Shown one piece after another: positions 17,021-25,149 of a DNA stretch of 64,000 bases. Source of the DNA: Actinacidiphila epipremni. Its GTDB lineage: Bacteria; Actinomycetota; Actinomycetes; Streptomycetales; Streptomycetaceae. The notes beneath the pieces were generated by a model that saw nothing but the letters and a program-made list of their open reading frames with translations, searched no databases and had not been told where the DNA came from. The stretch covers positions 186,001 to 250,000 of the forward strand of contig NZ_JAATEJ010000004.1 of assembly GCF_012034175.1 (NCBI RefSeq), written 5' to 3'. How positions within the stretch are numbered: the first letter of the stretch is position 1; each line of letters begins with the position of its first letter. The position numbers and the translations under genes are program-made.

Positions 17021-18334
17021 CTACGACGCCGCCGCGAGCGACTGGACGAACTCCTTCGGTGTCATCTGCTTGTTGAAGACCTTCTGCAGGTCGTTGAGCA
17101 TCAGCGTGGCGATGTCCGGGTCGAGTGCCTGGTCCCAGGACTGCGTGAAGGTGGGCGCGTCGGCGACCAGGTCGTAGACGAAGCCGGTGTACTGCGGGTT
17201 GATCGCGCCCATCAGCTGGCCCTTGATGCCGGCGATGGCGGGGACGTGGCCTATGGACAGCAGGTCGGCGATGTAGGAGGGCTGGTCGACGGTCTTGGTG
17301 ATGAAGTCGACCGCCCCCGACTTGTTCGACGAGCTCTGCGTCACCGAGAAGTAGTTGCACGGGTTGCCGACGACGTTCTTCGGGTCGCCCTGGCCGCCGG
17401 CGACGGTCGGGAAGGGGGCCCAGCCGAGCTTGGCGTCCTTGATGAACTGCGGGGCGGCGGCCAGCATGTCGGCGTACTCCCACGAGCCCATGAGCAGCAT
17501 GCCGGCCTTGCCCTGCGACAGCAGCGCGTTGGTCCCGCCCGCGTCCTGGTTGACCTTGGCGTACTTCTTGCCGAACGCGCCGCGGTCGACGAGGTCCTTG
17601 ATCATGCCGAGGGCCGTCTCGACGGCCGGGTTCTCCCACGCGCCGGCCTTGCCCGCCTCGATGTCGGCGAAGGCCCGCGGCCCGCCGACCCGGTCCAGCA
17701 GGTATTCCAGCCACATCAGTTCGGTCCAGCTCTGCGAACCGGCCAGCGCGATGGGCGTGATGCCCTTCTTCTTGATCTTGTCGACGTCGGAGAGCAGGTC
17801 CTTCCACGTCGCCGGCGGGGCGTCGATGCCGGCGGTCTTGAAGACGTCCTTGTTGTAGAACAGCGCGACGGGCTGCACGCCCTCCATCGGCACGCCGTAG
17901 ACCTTGCCGTCGACCTCGCCGCCGGCGAGCACGCTCGGCAGGAACTCCTTCTTGAAGTCCGCCGACAGCTTGCCGCTGAGGTCGGCGACGTTCCCGGCCT
18001 TGACGTACTGCGCCAGGTTGCCGCCGCCCCAGTTGAGGAACACGTCCGGGCCGCCGGACCCGCCGAGCGAGGACTGGAGCTTCTGCTTGTACGGGTCGTT
18101 GTCGAAGGTCTTCATCGTGACCTTGCCGCCGCGCTGCGTGTTGTACGACGTGATCGACTGCTTCTGCACCGGGTTGAGCGCGTCGTTCGACAGCGACCAC
18201 ACGGTCACCGGATCGCCCGATCCCGAGGCACTGCCACCGGCGCCGCCGCAGGCGGTCGCGGTCAGCGCGAGGACGGTCACGGTGGCCACCGCGGCCGTCG
18301 CCCGCAGGGACACGAGGCGGTTCATGGTACGCAC
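17021..18334 (-). CDS. Sugar ABC transporter solute-binding lipoprotein (family 1), orphan
   Basis: A 437-residue protein. GTG 18334 is favoured because GGAGG lies six bases upstream (ATG 18325 is too far from it). The signal peptide ends in the lipobox LTATAC, so the Cys near residue 29 is lipidated and the protein is held at the outer face of the membrane. The rest is a family 1 extracellular solute-binding protein of the MalE type: VTVWSLSNDALNPVQKQSI, GPDVFLNWGGGNLAQYVKAG, YGVPMEGVQPVALFYNKDVF, KAGMLLMGSWEYAD. No permease or ATPase gene follows, so it must work with a transporter encoded elsewhere. It is divergent from a LacI-family gene, the probable repressor. The ligand is likely an oligosaccharide. 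Confidence 0.88.
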   Translation of the reverse strand: MRTMNRLVSLRATAAVATVTVLALTATACGGAGGSASGSGDPVTVWSLSNDALNPVQKQSITSYNTQRGGKVTMKTFDNDPYKQKLQSSLGGSGGPDVFLNWGGGNLAQYVKAGNVADLSGKLSADFKKEFLPSVLAGGEVDGKVYGVPMEGVQPVALFYNKDVFKTAGIDAPPATWKDLLSDVDKIKKKGITPIALAGSQSWTELMWLEYLLDRVGGPRAFADIEAGKAGAWENPAVETALGMIKDLVDRGAFGKKYAKVNQDAGGTNALLSQGKAGMLLMGSWEYADMLAAAPQFIKDAKLGWAPFPTVAGGQGDPKNVVGNPCNYFSVTQSSSNKSGAVDFITKTVDQPSYIADLLSIGHVPAIAGIKGQLMGAINPQYTGFVYDLVADAPTFTQSWDQALDPDIATLMLNDLQKVFNKQMTPKEFVQSLAAAS

Positions 18335-18378
18335 AACACTCCTCCGGGCCGGCGAGCTGGATTCCGACCCGATCGTGG

Positions 18379-18394
18379 AAACTTGCGAAAGTTT
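18379..18394. promoter_or_regulatory. Inverted repeat, probable LacI-family operator
   Basis: AAACTTGCGAAAGTTT has perfect 6-bp arms around a 4-bp centre and contains GCGAAAGTTT, close to the CGAAAnTTTCG operators of Streptomyces LacI-type sugar repressors. It lies 45 bp upstream of the solute-binding protein start, between it and the divergent LacI gene. Confidence 0.65.
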
Positions 18395-18488
18395 AGGTGC
18401 CTGGGAACGTACGATTTCGGTGACGTTTCGTCAATGGCTTCCCTGGTAAAAGTGCGGCTACGTTGCCCCGTGAGAGGCTGCGCGCGTG

Positions 18489-19715
18489 ATGAGGTCGTAC
18501 GAGGACAGCAGGGGATCGAGCCCGGCCGCAGGCCGGGGCGGCAGCGAGGTGACCGTGGCCGGAACCGGGCACGACGACGGGCACGACGACGGGCGCGGCG
18601 GGCGTGATGGGCGCCACGGGCACGACGGCGGACCCGGCGGGCGGCGCCGGGCGCAGTTACCGGGCCCGCCCGCGCAGCCGCCGCACCAGCCGTTACGGGT
18701 CCCGGCGCAGACCCGGGTGACCATCGCCGACATCGCCCAGGAGGCGGGCGTGTCCGTGGCCACGGTGTCGAAAGTGCTCAACGGGCGGGCGCAAGTTGCC
18801 GAGGCCACCCGCGGGCGGGTCGAGGCGCTGCTGGAGAGCAGCAACTATTTGCGCCGCCGCAGCCGCCCCACCCACCTGGTCGGCCTGGTCGACCTGGTCG
18901 TCGGCGAACTCGACAGCCCCTGGTCGGTGGAGGTCGTCCGGGGCGCCGAGGAGGCCGCCGCCCGGCACCGCTCCTGCCTGGTCGTGACCGCCGTCCACCA
19001 CCGCCCCGCCGACGTGCTGCGCTGGCTGGACAACCTGACCCGGCGCGGCAGCGACGGCGTCGTCCTCGCCGTCACCGGACTCGCCCCGGCCCAGCGGCGG
19101 AAGATCCACGACCTGGGCGTGCCGCTGGTCGCCGTCGACCCGGCCGGCAGCCCCGACCCGTGCATGCCGTCGGTCGGCGCCACCAACTGGCACGGCGGAC
19201 TCGCCGCCACCCAGCACCTGCTCGACCTCGGCCACCGCCGGATCGGCGTCCTGGCCGGCCCCGAGGACGTCCTCGGCGCCCGGGCCCGCCTCGACGGCCA
19301 CCGCGCCGCCCTCGAAGCCGCGGGCCTGCCCGTCGACCCCGCCCTCACCCGCGCCGGCGGCTTCCGGCACGCCGCCGGCCTGGCCGGCATGCGCGACCTG
19401 CTCGCCCTGCCCGCCCCGCCCACCGCCGTCTTCGCGTGCAGCGACCTGCAGGCCATGGGCGCGTACGAGGCCGTCCGGCACGCGGGGCTGCGCGTCGGGC
19501 CGGACATCAGCGTCGTCGGCTTCGACGACCTGCCCACCTCCGCGTGGGCCTCCCCGCCGCTCACCTCGGTGCGCCAACCGCTGGGCGACATGGCCTCGAT
19601 GGCCGCGCGGATCGTCCTGGAGGGCGTCGAGTCGGTGCTGCCCGCGGGCACCCGGCGGCTGGAACTGGCCACCGAACTCGTCGTCCGGGACAGCACGGCA
19701 CCGCCGCGGACGTGA
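18489..19715 (+). CDS. LacI-family transcriptional regulator
   Basis: A LacI/GalR repressor of about 408 residues. The DNA-binding domain starts unusually late, near residue 76 (VTIADIAQEAGVSVATVSKV followed by LNGR), and leads into a periplasmic-binding-like sensor: LVGLVDLVVGELDSPWSVEVV, SDGVVLAVTGLAP, GHRRIGVLAGPEDVLGARAR, PTAVFACSDLQAMGAYEAV, ISVVGFDDLPTSAWASPPL. ATG 18489 has GAGAGG about ten bases upstream. It gives a His/Asp/Gly-rich N-terminal tail (GHDDGHDDGRGGRDGRHGHD) not usual for LacI proteins, so a later GTG start is possible. It is divergent from the binding-protein gene and probably controls it, with a sugar as inducer. Confidence 0.85.
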   Translation: MRSYEDSRGSSPAAGRGGSEVTVAGTGHDDGHDDGRGGRDGRHGHDGGPGGRRRAQLPGPPAQPPHQPLRVPAQTRVTIADIAQEAGVSVATVSKVLNGRAQVAEATRGRVEALLESSNYLRRRSRPTHLVGLVDLVVGELDSPWSVEVVRGAEEAAARHRSCLVVTAVHHRPADVLRWLDNLTRRGSDGVVLAVTGLAPAQRRKIHDLGVPLVAVDPAGSPDPCMPSVGATNWHGGLAATQHLLDLGHRRIGVLAGPEDVLGARARLDGHRAALEAAGLPVDPALTRAGGFRHAAGLAGMRDLLALPAPPTAVFACSDLQAMGAYEAVRHAGLRVGPDISVVGFDDLPTSAWASPPLTSVRQPLGDMASMAARIVLEGVESVLPAGTRRLELATELVVRDSTAPPRT

Positions 19716-19744
19716 TCCGCGCGCCGGCCCGGCACCGAAACGGG

Positions 19745-19757
19745 CCGAAAGTTTCGG
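19745..19757. promoter_or_regulatory. LacI-type palindrome upstream of an ECF sigma gene
   Basis: CCGAAAGTTTCGG is a perfect 6+1+6 palindrome matching the CGAAAnTTTCG consensus better than the site in front of the binding-protein gene. It lies 30 bp after the LacI stop and upstream of the sigma factor, so it could place that gene under sugar control or form a second site for repressor looping. Confidence 0.55.
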
Positions 19758-19824
19758 AGCCCGGCAGTGCCGTGTGACGGGCGTCACGGGAACCGCCGGG
19801 GCGCCGCCGGACAGCTCACAGGGC

Positions 19825-20460
19825 ATGGAGAGGGATGACCGCGCACGCCTGCGCGCCGGCGACCCCGGCGCGTTCGGCCGGCTGTACGACGAGTACGCCC
19901 GGTCCGTCTACAACCACGCCTTCCGCCTGACCGGCAACTGGTCGACCGCCGAGGACGTCACCGCCCTCACCTACCTCGAAGCCTGGCGGCTGCGGGCCAG
20001 GATCGACCCGGACGGCGGCTCGCTGCGCCCCTGGCTGCTCGGCATAGCGACCAACGCGGCCCGCAACACCACCCGCACCGCCCGCCGTTACGAGGCCGCG
20101 ACCGCCCGGCTGCCGCGCGACGACGTCCTGCCCGACTTCGCCGACGAGCTGGTCTGCCGTATCGACGACGCCGAGCGACTGGCCGCCGTCCAGGCCGCGT
20201 TGGGCCGGCTGCGGCGCGCCGAGCGCGAGGTCTTCGCGCTGTGCGTCTGGTCGGGACTCGACTACGCCGAGGCCGCGCGGGCGCTCGGCGTCCCGATCGG
20301 CACGGTGCGGTCGCGGCTGGCGCGGGCCCGCAAGAAGCTGCGCAAGCTCGCGGACGGGCAGATATCCGGAGAAAACGGGGAACTCCGCGGCGGACGCGGA
20401 CAGATACCGGGCAGCCGCGCCCACCGCGCGACCCGGCCCACCCAGGAGGGAGCCCGATGA
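19825..20460 (+). CDS. ECF-type RNA polymerase sigma factor
   Basis: About 211 residues from ATG 19825; a GTG at 19774 would add 17 residues and neither has a good Shine-Dalgarno sequence. Region 2 is FGRLYDEYARSVYNHAFRLT plus EDVTALTYLEAWR (residues ~17-58), followed by the LRPWLLGIATNAARN helix. Region 4 is FALCVWSGLDYAEAARALGV plus GTVRSRLARARKKLRKL. A polar ~40-residue tail follows. The stop overlaps the start of a membrane protein (ATGA), the usual arrangement for a sigma factor with its membrane partner. The stimulus is unknown. A LacI-type palindrome lies upstream. Confidence 0.88.
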   Translation: MERDDRARLRAGDPGAFGRLYDEYARSVYNHAFRLTGNWSTAEDVTALTYLEAWRLRARIDPDGGSLRPWLLGIATNAARNTTRTARRYEAATARLPRDDVLPDFADELVCRIDDAERLAAVQAALGRLRRAEREVFALCVWSGLDYAEAARALGVPIGTVRSRLARARKKLRKLADGQISGENGELRGGRGQIPGSRAHRATRPTQEGAR

Positions 20461-21227
20461 GCACAACGTCCCGCGGGGGTACGCCCGTCGGGCCCACCCC
20501 CGCCGAACGCCAGGAACTGGCGCGGCTGTTGGCGATCCCGGCGGAACGGGATCTGCCGGAGGGCCGGCGCGAGCACCTCAAGGAGTTCCTGATGCACGAG
20601 ATCGAGCAGACTTCCGGCACCCCGCAGTTGGCGACCGAGCCCGGCGCACCCCTCCCGGACGCCCGGCGCCCGCGCCGGTGGAAGCCGGCCGCGGCAGGCG
20701 TCCTCGTCGCGGCGGTCGCCGCGGTGGCCGCCGTCGCCCTGTCGGCGGGCGGCGGCGACACCGGGCATGCGCAGGCCCCGGCGGCCTCGGCGCCGCACCG
20801 GATCACGACGGACGACTACGTCCTGGCGCAGCAGCCGGGCGGCCGGGTCAGGATCAGCTTCACCAAGGGCCCGCGTCTCTTCGACGCGGAGAAGTTCCAG
20901 GCGGACCTGCGGCGCATGGGCGTTCCCGCCCTCGTCCTGAGCCGCGCCCAGGTCTGCGCCGTCACCCGTACCGGCGAGCCGGCCCCGCCGCCGGTCGAGG
21001 TGCCGGTCCACGACGCGCCCGAGAGCGTCTTCCGCGTGGAGGAGAACGGGGCCGGCATCGCGTACGTCGTCCGGCCCGCCGGTATCCCGCACGGCAGCGA
21101 ACTGGCCCTCACCACCCGGCTGGAGAGCGATCCGCCGCGCGTCGTCCTGCGGGCCGGGCTCATCCGCCCCGTCCACCAGCCGTGGTGCGCCGGCACCACG
21201 ACCACGTCGCCGGGCGCGACCGGCTGA
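20457..21227 (+). CDS. Single-pass membrane partner of ECF sigma factor (CU044_5270-like)
   Basis: 256 residues, starting in the four-base overlap ATGA with the sigma gene and preceded by AGGAGGG. A cytoplasmic N-terminus with AERQELARLLAIPAERDLPE is followed by one transmembrane helix near residues 76-97 (AAAGVLVAAVAAVAAVALSA), then an extracytoplasmic domain of about 160 residues with no known catalytic motif. This layout fits the CU044_5270 proteins that accompany ECF sigma factors. It lacks the HxxxCxxC of zinc-binding anti-sigma factors, so an anti-sigma role is plausible but unproven. Confidence 0.78.
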   Translation: MSTTSRGGTPVGPTPAERQELARLLAIPAERDLPEGRREHLKEFLMHEIEQTSGTPQLATEPGAPLPDARRPRRWKPAAAGVLVAAVAAVAAVALSAGGGDTGHAQAPAASAPHRITTDDYVLAQQPGGRVRISFTKGPRLFDAEKFQADLRRMGVPALVLSRAQVCAVTRTGEPAPPPVEVPVHDAPESVFRVEENGAGIAYVVRPAGIPHGSELALTTRLESDPPRVVLRAGLIRPVHQPWCAGTTTTSPGATG

Positions 21228-21282
21228 CCCGCGGGTGCGGGCCGCCGCCGAGGGGGGCGGCGGGCCGCACCCGCGACCGGCC

Positions 21283-21436
21283 CCGCAGGGCCACCTCCGG
21301 AAGTGCCCGCAGGGCCACCGCGCCGGCAAGCTCACCTCCGGGCACATCCGCGGGGTCACCGCGCCCGCAGGGCCGCTTCCGGGCGCACCCGCGGGGTCAC
21401 CGGGCCCGCGAGCCCACCCCGGAGGTGCCCGCAGCG
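21283..21436. repeat. Degenerate GC-rich direct repeats between convergent genes
   Basis: Several imperfect copies of a CCCGCAGGGCCAC / CCGCGGGGTCACCG pattern, spaced roughly 30-60 bp, fill the gap between the membrane protein and the histidine kinase 3' end. I see no gene and no clean terminator hairpin. They could be decayed tandem duplications. Confidence 0.45.
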
Positions 21437-22972
21437 TCACCCCGCCGGCAGGGTCACCGTGAAGGTGGTTGCGCCCGGGTGGGAGTCGAGGGTGAGTGCG
21501 CCGTCGTGGGCCGCGACCACCGCTGCGACGATCGCGAGGCCCAGCCCGGCGCCGCCGCCCGCGGCGTCGACGTCCGGGCGGGCCGGCGCCGCGCCCGTAC
21601 CGCCCGGCGAGGGCTGCGGCGGCTGCGGGGGCGGGGCCGCGCGGGTGAAGCGCTCGAAGACCACGTCCCGTACCGACTCCGGAACCCCAGGCCCGTCGTC
21701 GGCCACGACGATGCGGGCGCCGCCCCCCGGCTCCCGGCGCAGCGACGCCGTGACGTGCGTGCCCGGCGGGGTGTGGGCGCGGGCGTTGGCCAGCAGGTTG
21801 GCCAGGACCTGGTGCAGCCGCGGCCCGTCCCCCGGCACCGTGACCGGCTCTTCCGGCAGGTCCAGGCGCCAGTGGTGGTCGGGCCCGGCCGCCCGCGCGT
21901 CCTCCACCGCGTCGAGGACCAGCAGCGTCAGGTCCACCGGCTCGCGCACCGGCGGCGCGCCCTCGTCGAGCCGGGCGAGCAGCAGCAGGTCGTCCACCAT
22001 GGCGCCCATCCGCCCGGACTCCGCCCCGATCCGCTCCAGCGCCCGCCGCACCCCCGCCGGCACCGGTTCCGGCTGCCGCAGCGCCAGTTCGGCGTACCCG
22101 CGGACGGCGGCGACCGGCGTACGCAGCTCATGGCTGGCGTCGGCGGCGAACCGGCGCAGCCGCTCCTCGCTGCGCTGCCGCCGCCCCAGCGCGTCCTCCA
22201 CGTGCCCGAGCATCACGTTGAGCGCGGCCCCGACCCGTCCGACCTCGGTACGCGGATCGGTGTCCGCGGCCGGCACCCGCGCGGGCAGCGCGACCGCCCC
22301 GCTGGCCAGCGGCGTCGCCGTGACGGAGGCGGCCGTCGCCGCGACCCGGCCCAGCGGGCGCAGCGACCACCGCACCCACACCGCCCCGGCCGTCCCCGCG
22401 CCCGCCAGCGCGACCCCGAACACCACCGCCTCGACGATCACCAGCCGCCGCGCCGCCGCCTCGACCCGCGCCAGCGGCAGCCCGGTGACCAGCACGTCCC
22501 CGCTGTCGCCCGGCACCGCGACGGCCCGGTAGTCGCCCAGCTCCGACAGGGAGAGCCGGCGCGCCTTCCCGTCGTCCGGCAGCGCCGCGAGCGCCGCCCG
22601 GTCGGCCGCCGAGAGCGCCACATGCGTGTCCGCCCCGGACCGTACGACGGCGGCGTCCGTCACCGCGCCGTGCAGCAGCCGCGCCCCGAACGTGCCGGGG
22701 GCCTGCCGCCGGGTGTCGGCGTAGCGGTCGCTGCCGCCCGGCCCACCGCGCCTGCGGTGCTCCAGGCTCGCCGGGAAGCGCCCGCCGGCCGCCGCGAGCT
22801 GCTCGTCGATCTGCCCGGTGAGGTACGAGCTCAGTGTCAGCACCGCCGCGATGCCGACCGCCGCGCAGCTCAGCGCGAGCAGCACCACCAGGCCGCAGAT
22901 CAGCCGGGCCCGCAGCGTCCGCGGCAGCCATCCCCGCCGCCGCGCGTGACGCAGGACGGCCGGCACCCTCAC
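21437..22972 (-). CDS. Sensor histidine kinase
   Basis: 511 residues from GTG 22972, which overlaps the stop of the response regulator gene (GTGA). Order: transmembrane helix ~21-43, an extracytoplasmic sensor of ~120 residues, transmembrane helix ~168-190, HAMP linker, dimerisation/phosphoacceptor helix FAADASHELRTPVAAVRGYA with the His near residue 280, then the ATPase domain with the N-box (QVLANLLANARAHTPPG), G1 (VVADDGPGVPE) and G2 (GGAGLGLAIV). A Pro-rich insert (APPPQPPQPSPGG) between G1 and G2 lengthens the ATP lid. It phosphorylates the upstream-encoded OmpR-type regulator. The signal is unknown. Confidence 0.93.
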   Translation of the reverse strand: MRVPAVLRHARRRGWLPRTLRARLICGLVVLLALSCAAVGIAAVLTLSSYLTGQIDEQLAAAGGRFPASLEHRRRGGPGGSDRYADTRRQAPGTFGARLLHGAVTDAAVVRSGADTHVALSAADRAALAALPDDGKARRLSLSELGDYRAVAVPGDSGDVLVTGLPLARVEAAARRLVIVEAVVFGVALAGAGTAGAVWVRWSLRPLGRVAATAASVTATPLASGAVALPARVPAADTDPRTEVGRVGAALNVMLGHVEDALGRRQRSEERLRRFAADASHELRTPVAAVRGYAELALRQPEPVPAGVRRALERIGAESGRMGAMVDDLLLLARLDEGAPPVREPVDLTLLVLDAVEDARAAGPDHHWRLDLPEEPVTVPGDGPRLHQVLANLLANARAHTPPGTHVTASLRREPGGGARIVVADDGPGVPESVRDVVFERFTRAAPPPQPPQPSPGGTGAAPARPDVDAAGGGAGLGLAIVAAVVAAHDGALTLDSHPGATTFTVTLPAG

Positions 22973-23715
22973 GGCGGCGCGGCCTTCAGCACGTATCCCG
23001 CCCCCCGCACGGTGTGGATCATCGGCTCGCGCCCCGTGTCGATCTTGCGCCGCAGGTAGGAGATGTAGAGCTCCACCACATGCGCCTGGCCGCCGAAGTC
23101 GTACGACCACACGCGGTCCAGGATCTGCGCCTTGCTGAGCACCCGCCGGGGATTGCGCATCAGGTAGCGCAGCAGCTCGAACTCCGTCGGCGACAGCTCC
23201 ACCGGCTCGCCGCCCCGGGTCACCTCGCGGGCGTCCTCGTCCATCGCCAGGTCGCCCACCGCCAGCAGCGGCGAGTCGCCGCGGGCCCGTGCCATGCCGG
23301 CGCGGCGCAGCAGGCCGCGCAGCCGGGCCAGCACCTCCTCCAGGCTGAAGGGCTTGGTGACGTAGTCGTCGCCTCCCGCGGTGATGCCGGCGATGCGGTC
23401 CTCGACGGTGTCGCGCGCGGTCAGGAAGAGCACGCACACCTCCGGCTGGGCCTCCCGCAGCCGGCGCAGCACGCCCAGGCCGTCGCCGTCGGGGAGGATC
23501 ACGTCCAGCACGACCGCGTCCGGCCGCCACGCCGCCGCCTGCGCGACCGCGCCGGCCGCGTCGCCTGCGGTGCGCACCTGCCAGCCCTCGTAGCGCAGCG
23601 CGCCCGACAGCACCTCCGCGAGGTCGGGCTCGTCGTCGACGACCAGCACGCGTACGGGCGAGCCGTCGGGGTGGGCCAGCGGGTGGGCCGGGGCGGCGGG
23701 CGGAGTGGGTCGCAT
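22969..23715 (-). CDS. OmpR-family response regulator
   Basis: 248 residues from ATG 23715, with GGGAG five bases upstream. Receiver domain: VRVLVVDDEPDLAEVL (acidic pocket), phosphoacceptor Asp in AVVLDVILPDGDGL, switch Thr in VLFLTARDT and Lys in YVTKPFSLEEVL. The C-terminal winged helix has ELSPTEFELLRYLMRNPRRV, LDRVWSYDFGGQAHVVELYI and IHTVRGAGYVLKA. Its stop overlaps the kinase start, so the two form one operon. By family it binds direct repeats upstream of its targets. None are evident here. Confidence 0.94.
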   Translation of the reverse strand: MRPTPPAAPAHPLAHPDGSPVRVLVVDDEPDLAEVLSGALRYEGWQVRTAGDAAGAVAQAAAWRPDAVVLDVILPDGDGLGVLRRLREAQPEVCVLFLTARDTVEDRIAGITAGGDDYVTKPFSLEEVLARLRGLLRRAGMARARGDSPLLAVGDLAMDEDAREVTRGGEPVELSPTEFELLRYLMRNPRRVLSKAQILDRVWSYDFGGQAHVVELYISYLRRKIDTGREPMIHTVRGAGYVLKAAPP

Positions 23716-23916
23716 GGTGCTCCCAGCATCGCGCGCCGCGCCCGGGGCCGCGCGGCCCGCGCCGCGAACCTCTGCCTTCGCTCTGAATCCCGGCCGAGGG
23801 GCCCTTCCGGGGCCCTTTTCAGAGCCTGCGCAGAGGTCCGGGCCGGACAGTGGGGTGCGTAGGCGTGAGCAGGCGCCGGGCGGCGCCGGGAAGCGCCGGG
23901 GAAGGAGGTGCTGCTC

Positions 23917-24192
23917 ATGGCCCGCGTCCCCGCGCCGGAGGGCCGCGCGGGCAGCGACCGCGTCCGCGGCGGCCCTGTCGCCGCCTGCCCGCACGCCATG
24001 CCCGGCCGCTACGTCGTGTGCCTGCTCCCGGTGCACCTCAGCTTCATCCTGTGGGGTTACGCCGTCCGGGAGCACACGGGCGTCGGCGTCGTCGGCCGGC
24101 CGGCCACCGTCGCGTCCACGCACCCCGACATGCTCACGAGCGAGGGCTGTGCGCAGCCCCTCCCCAGCGCCTTGGACCAAGCCCATGCCTGA
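23917..24192 (+). CDS. Small hypothetical protein overlapping apbE
   Basis: A 91-codon frame from ATG 23917 with a strong GGAGG eight bases upstream; its stop overlaps the ApbE start (ATGCCTGA). Such coupling and the ribosome site favour a real gene. The middle has a hydrophobic stretch (YVVCLLPVHLSFILWGYAV) that could be one membrane span. The rest is Arg/Gly/Pro-rich and not recognised. It could help localise ApbE, but that is speculation. Confidence 0.5.
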   Translation: MARVPAPEGRAGSDRVRGGPVAACPHAMPGRYVVCLLPVHLSFILWGYAVREHTGVGVVGRPATVASTHPDMLTSEGCAQPLPSALDQAHA

Positions 24193-25057
24193 CCCACCCG
24201 AATTTACGACCCCGGCGGAACCCCCGCCCTCGTGCCCGTCCCCGGCCTCGGCCCCGTCTTGGTCCGCGTCCGCGTCCCCGGCCTCGGAGAACCGCCTGCA
24301 CCGCACCGCCCGCGCCATGGGCACGGTCTTCTCCTTCGACGTACGCGGCGGCGACCCGCGGCGCACCGCGACCGCCCTCGACGCGGCGGCGGCGTGGCTG
24401 GCGCATACGGACGAGGTCTTCTCGACCGACCGCCCGGAGAGCCAGGTCAGCCGGCTCGCCGCCGGCACACTGGCGCTGTCGCAGTGCTCCCCGGAGATGC
24501 GGGAGGTGATGCGGCTGTGCGAGGCCGCCGCCCGCGCCACGGACGGCTACTTCAGTGCGTACTACGCAGGCCCCGCCTTTGACCCGACCGGCCTGGTGAA
24601 GGGCTGGGCCGTCGAGCGCGCCGCCGCGATGCTCACCTCGGCCGGCGCGGAAGCGGTGTGCGTCAACGGCGGCGGCGACATCCAGGTGCACGGCGGCCCC
24701 TGGCGCATCGGCGTCGCCCACCCCCTCCTCCCGCGCTCCCTCGCCTGCATCGTCCTCACCGGACCCGGCCCCGGCACCGACCTCGCCGTCGCCACTTCGG
24801 GCCCCACCGAACGCGACCCCCACATCCTCGACCCCCACACCGGCCACCCCCCGGCCGACGCCCTCGCCTCCCTCACCGTCCTCACCCCCGCCCTGACCTC
24901 CGCGGACACCTACGCCACCGCCGCGTACGCCCGGGGCGGCGCCACCGCCCGTCCCTGGCTCGAATCCCTCCCGGCCACGGAGGCCCACGCCGTCACGGTC
25001 GACGGCACGACCTGGCAGACCACCGGCTTCACCCGGTACGCGACACCGGTGGCGTGA
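24185..25057 (+). CDS. apbE: FAD:protein FMN transferase (ApbE family)
   Basis: 290 residues. ApbE enzymes transfer FMN from FAD to a Thr on target flavoproteins. Visible features are AMGTVFSFDV near residue 41, GLVKGWAVERAAAMLTSAGA, VCVNGGGDIQVHGGPWRIGV, the AVATSG..ERDPHILDPHTG block and SADTYATAAYARGG near the C-terminus, which carries the Mg2+/FAD-site residues. No lipoprotein signal is present, and an Ala/Pro/Ser-rich N-terminus of ~35 residues precedes the domain. No FMN-binding (DUF/NqrC-like) partner gene is adjacent. The start overlaps the small upstream gene. Confidence 0.9.
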   Translation: MPDPPEFTTPAEPPPSCPSPASAPSWSASASPASENRLHRTARAMGTVFSFDVRGGDPRRTATALDAAAAWLAHTDEVFSTDRPESQVSRLAAGTLALSQCSPEMREVMRLCEAAARATDGYFSAYYAGPAFDPTGLVKGWAVERAAAMLTSAGAEAVCVNGGGDIQVHGGPWRIGVAHPLLPRSLACIVLTGPGPGTDLAVATSGPTERDPHILDPHTGHPPADALASLTVLTPALTSADTYATAAYARGGATARPWLESLPATEAHAVTVDGTTWQTTGFTRYATPVA

Positions 25058-25111
25058 CGCGACGGTACGCGGGGCCGCGCCAAGCCGGTCCCGCCCTCCG
25101 CGCGTACGGGC

Positions 25112-25149
25112 TACCGTCATGCCAAGGGGTCCGGGGCGCAGGGGGGTTC
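25112..25149 (+). promoter_or_regulatory. Shared array promoter/leader, copy 1
   Basis: TACCGT at 25112-25117 matches the actinomycete TANNNT -10 box and is followed, exactly 32 nt later, by the ATG of the first array gene. The end of the leader reads GCAGGGGGGTTC. The same box, spacing and leader end occur before array genes 2, 3 and 5. No -35 consensus is obvious. Confidence 0.6.
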
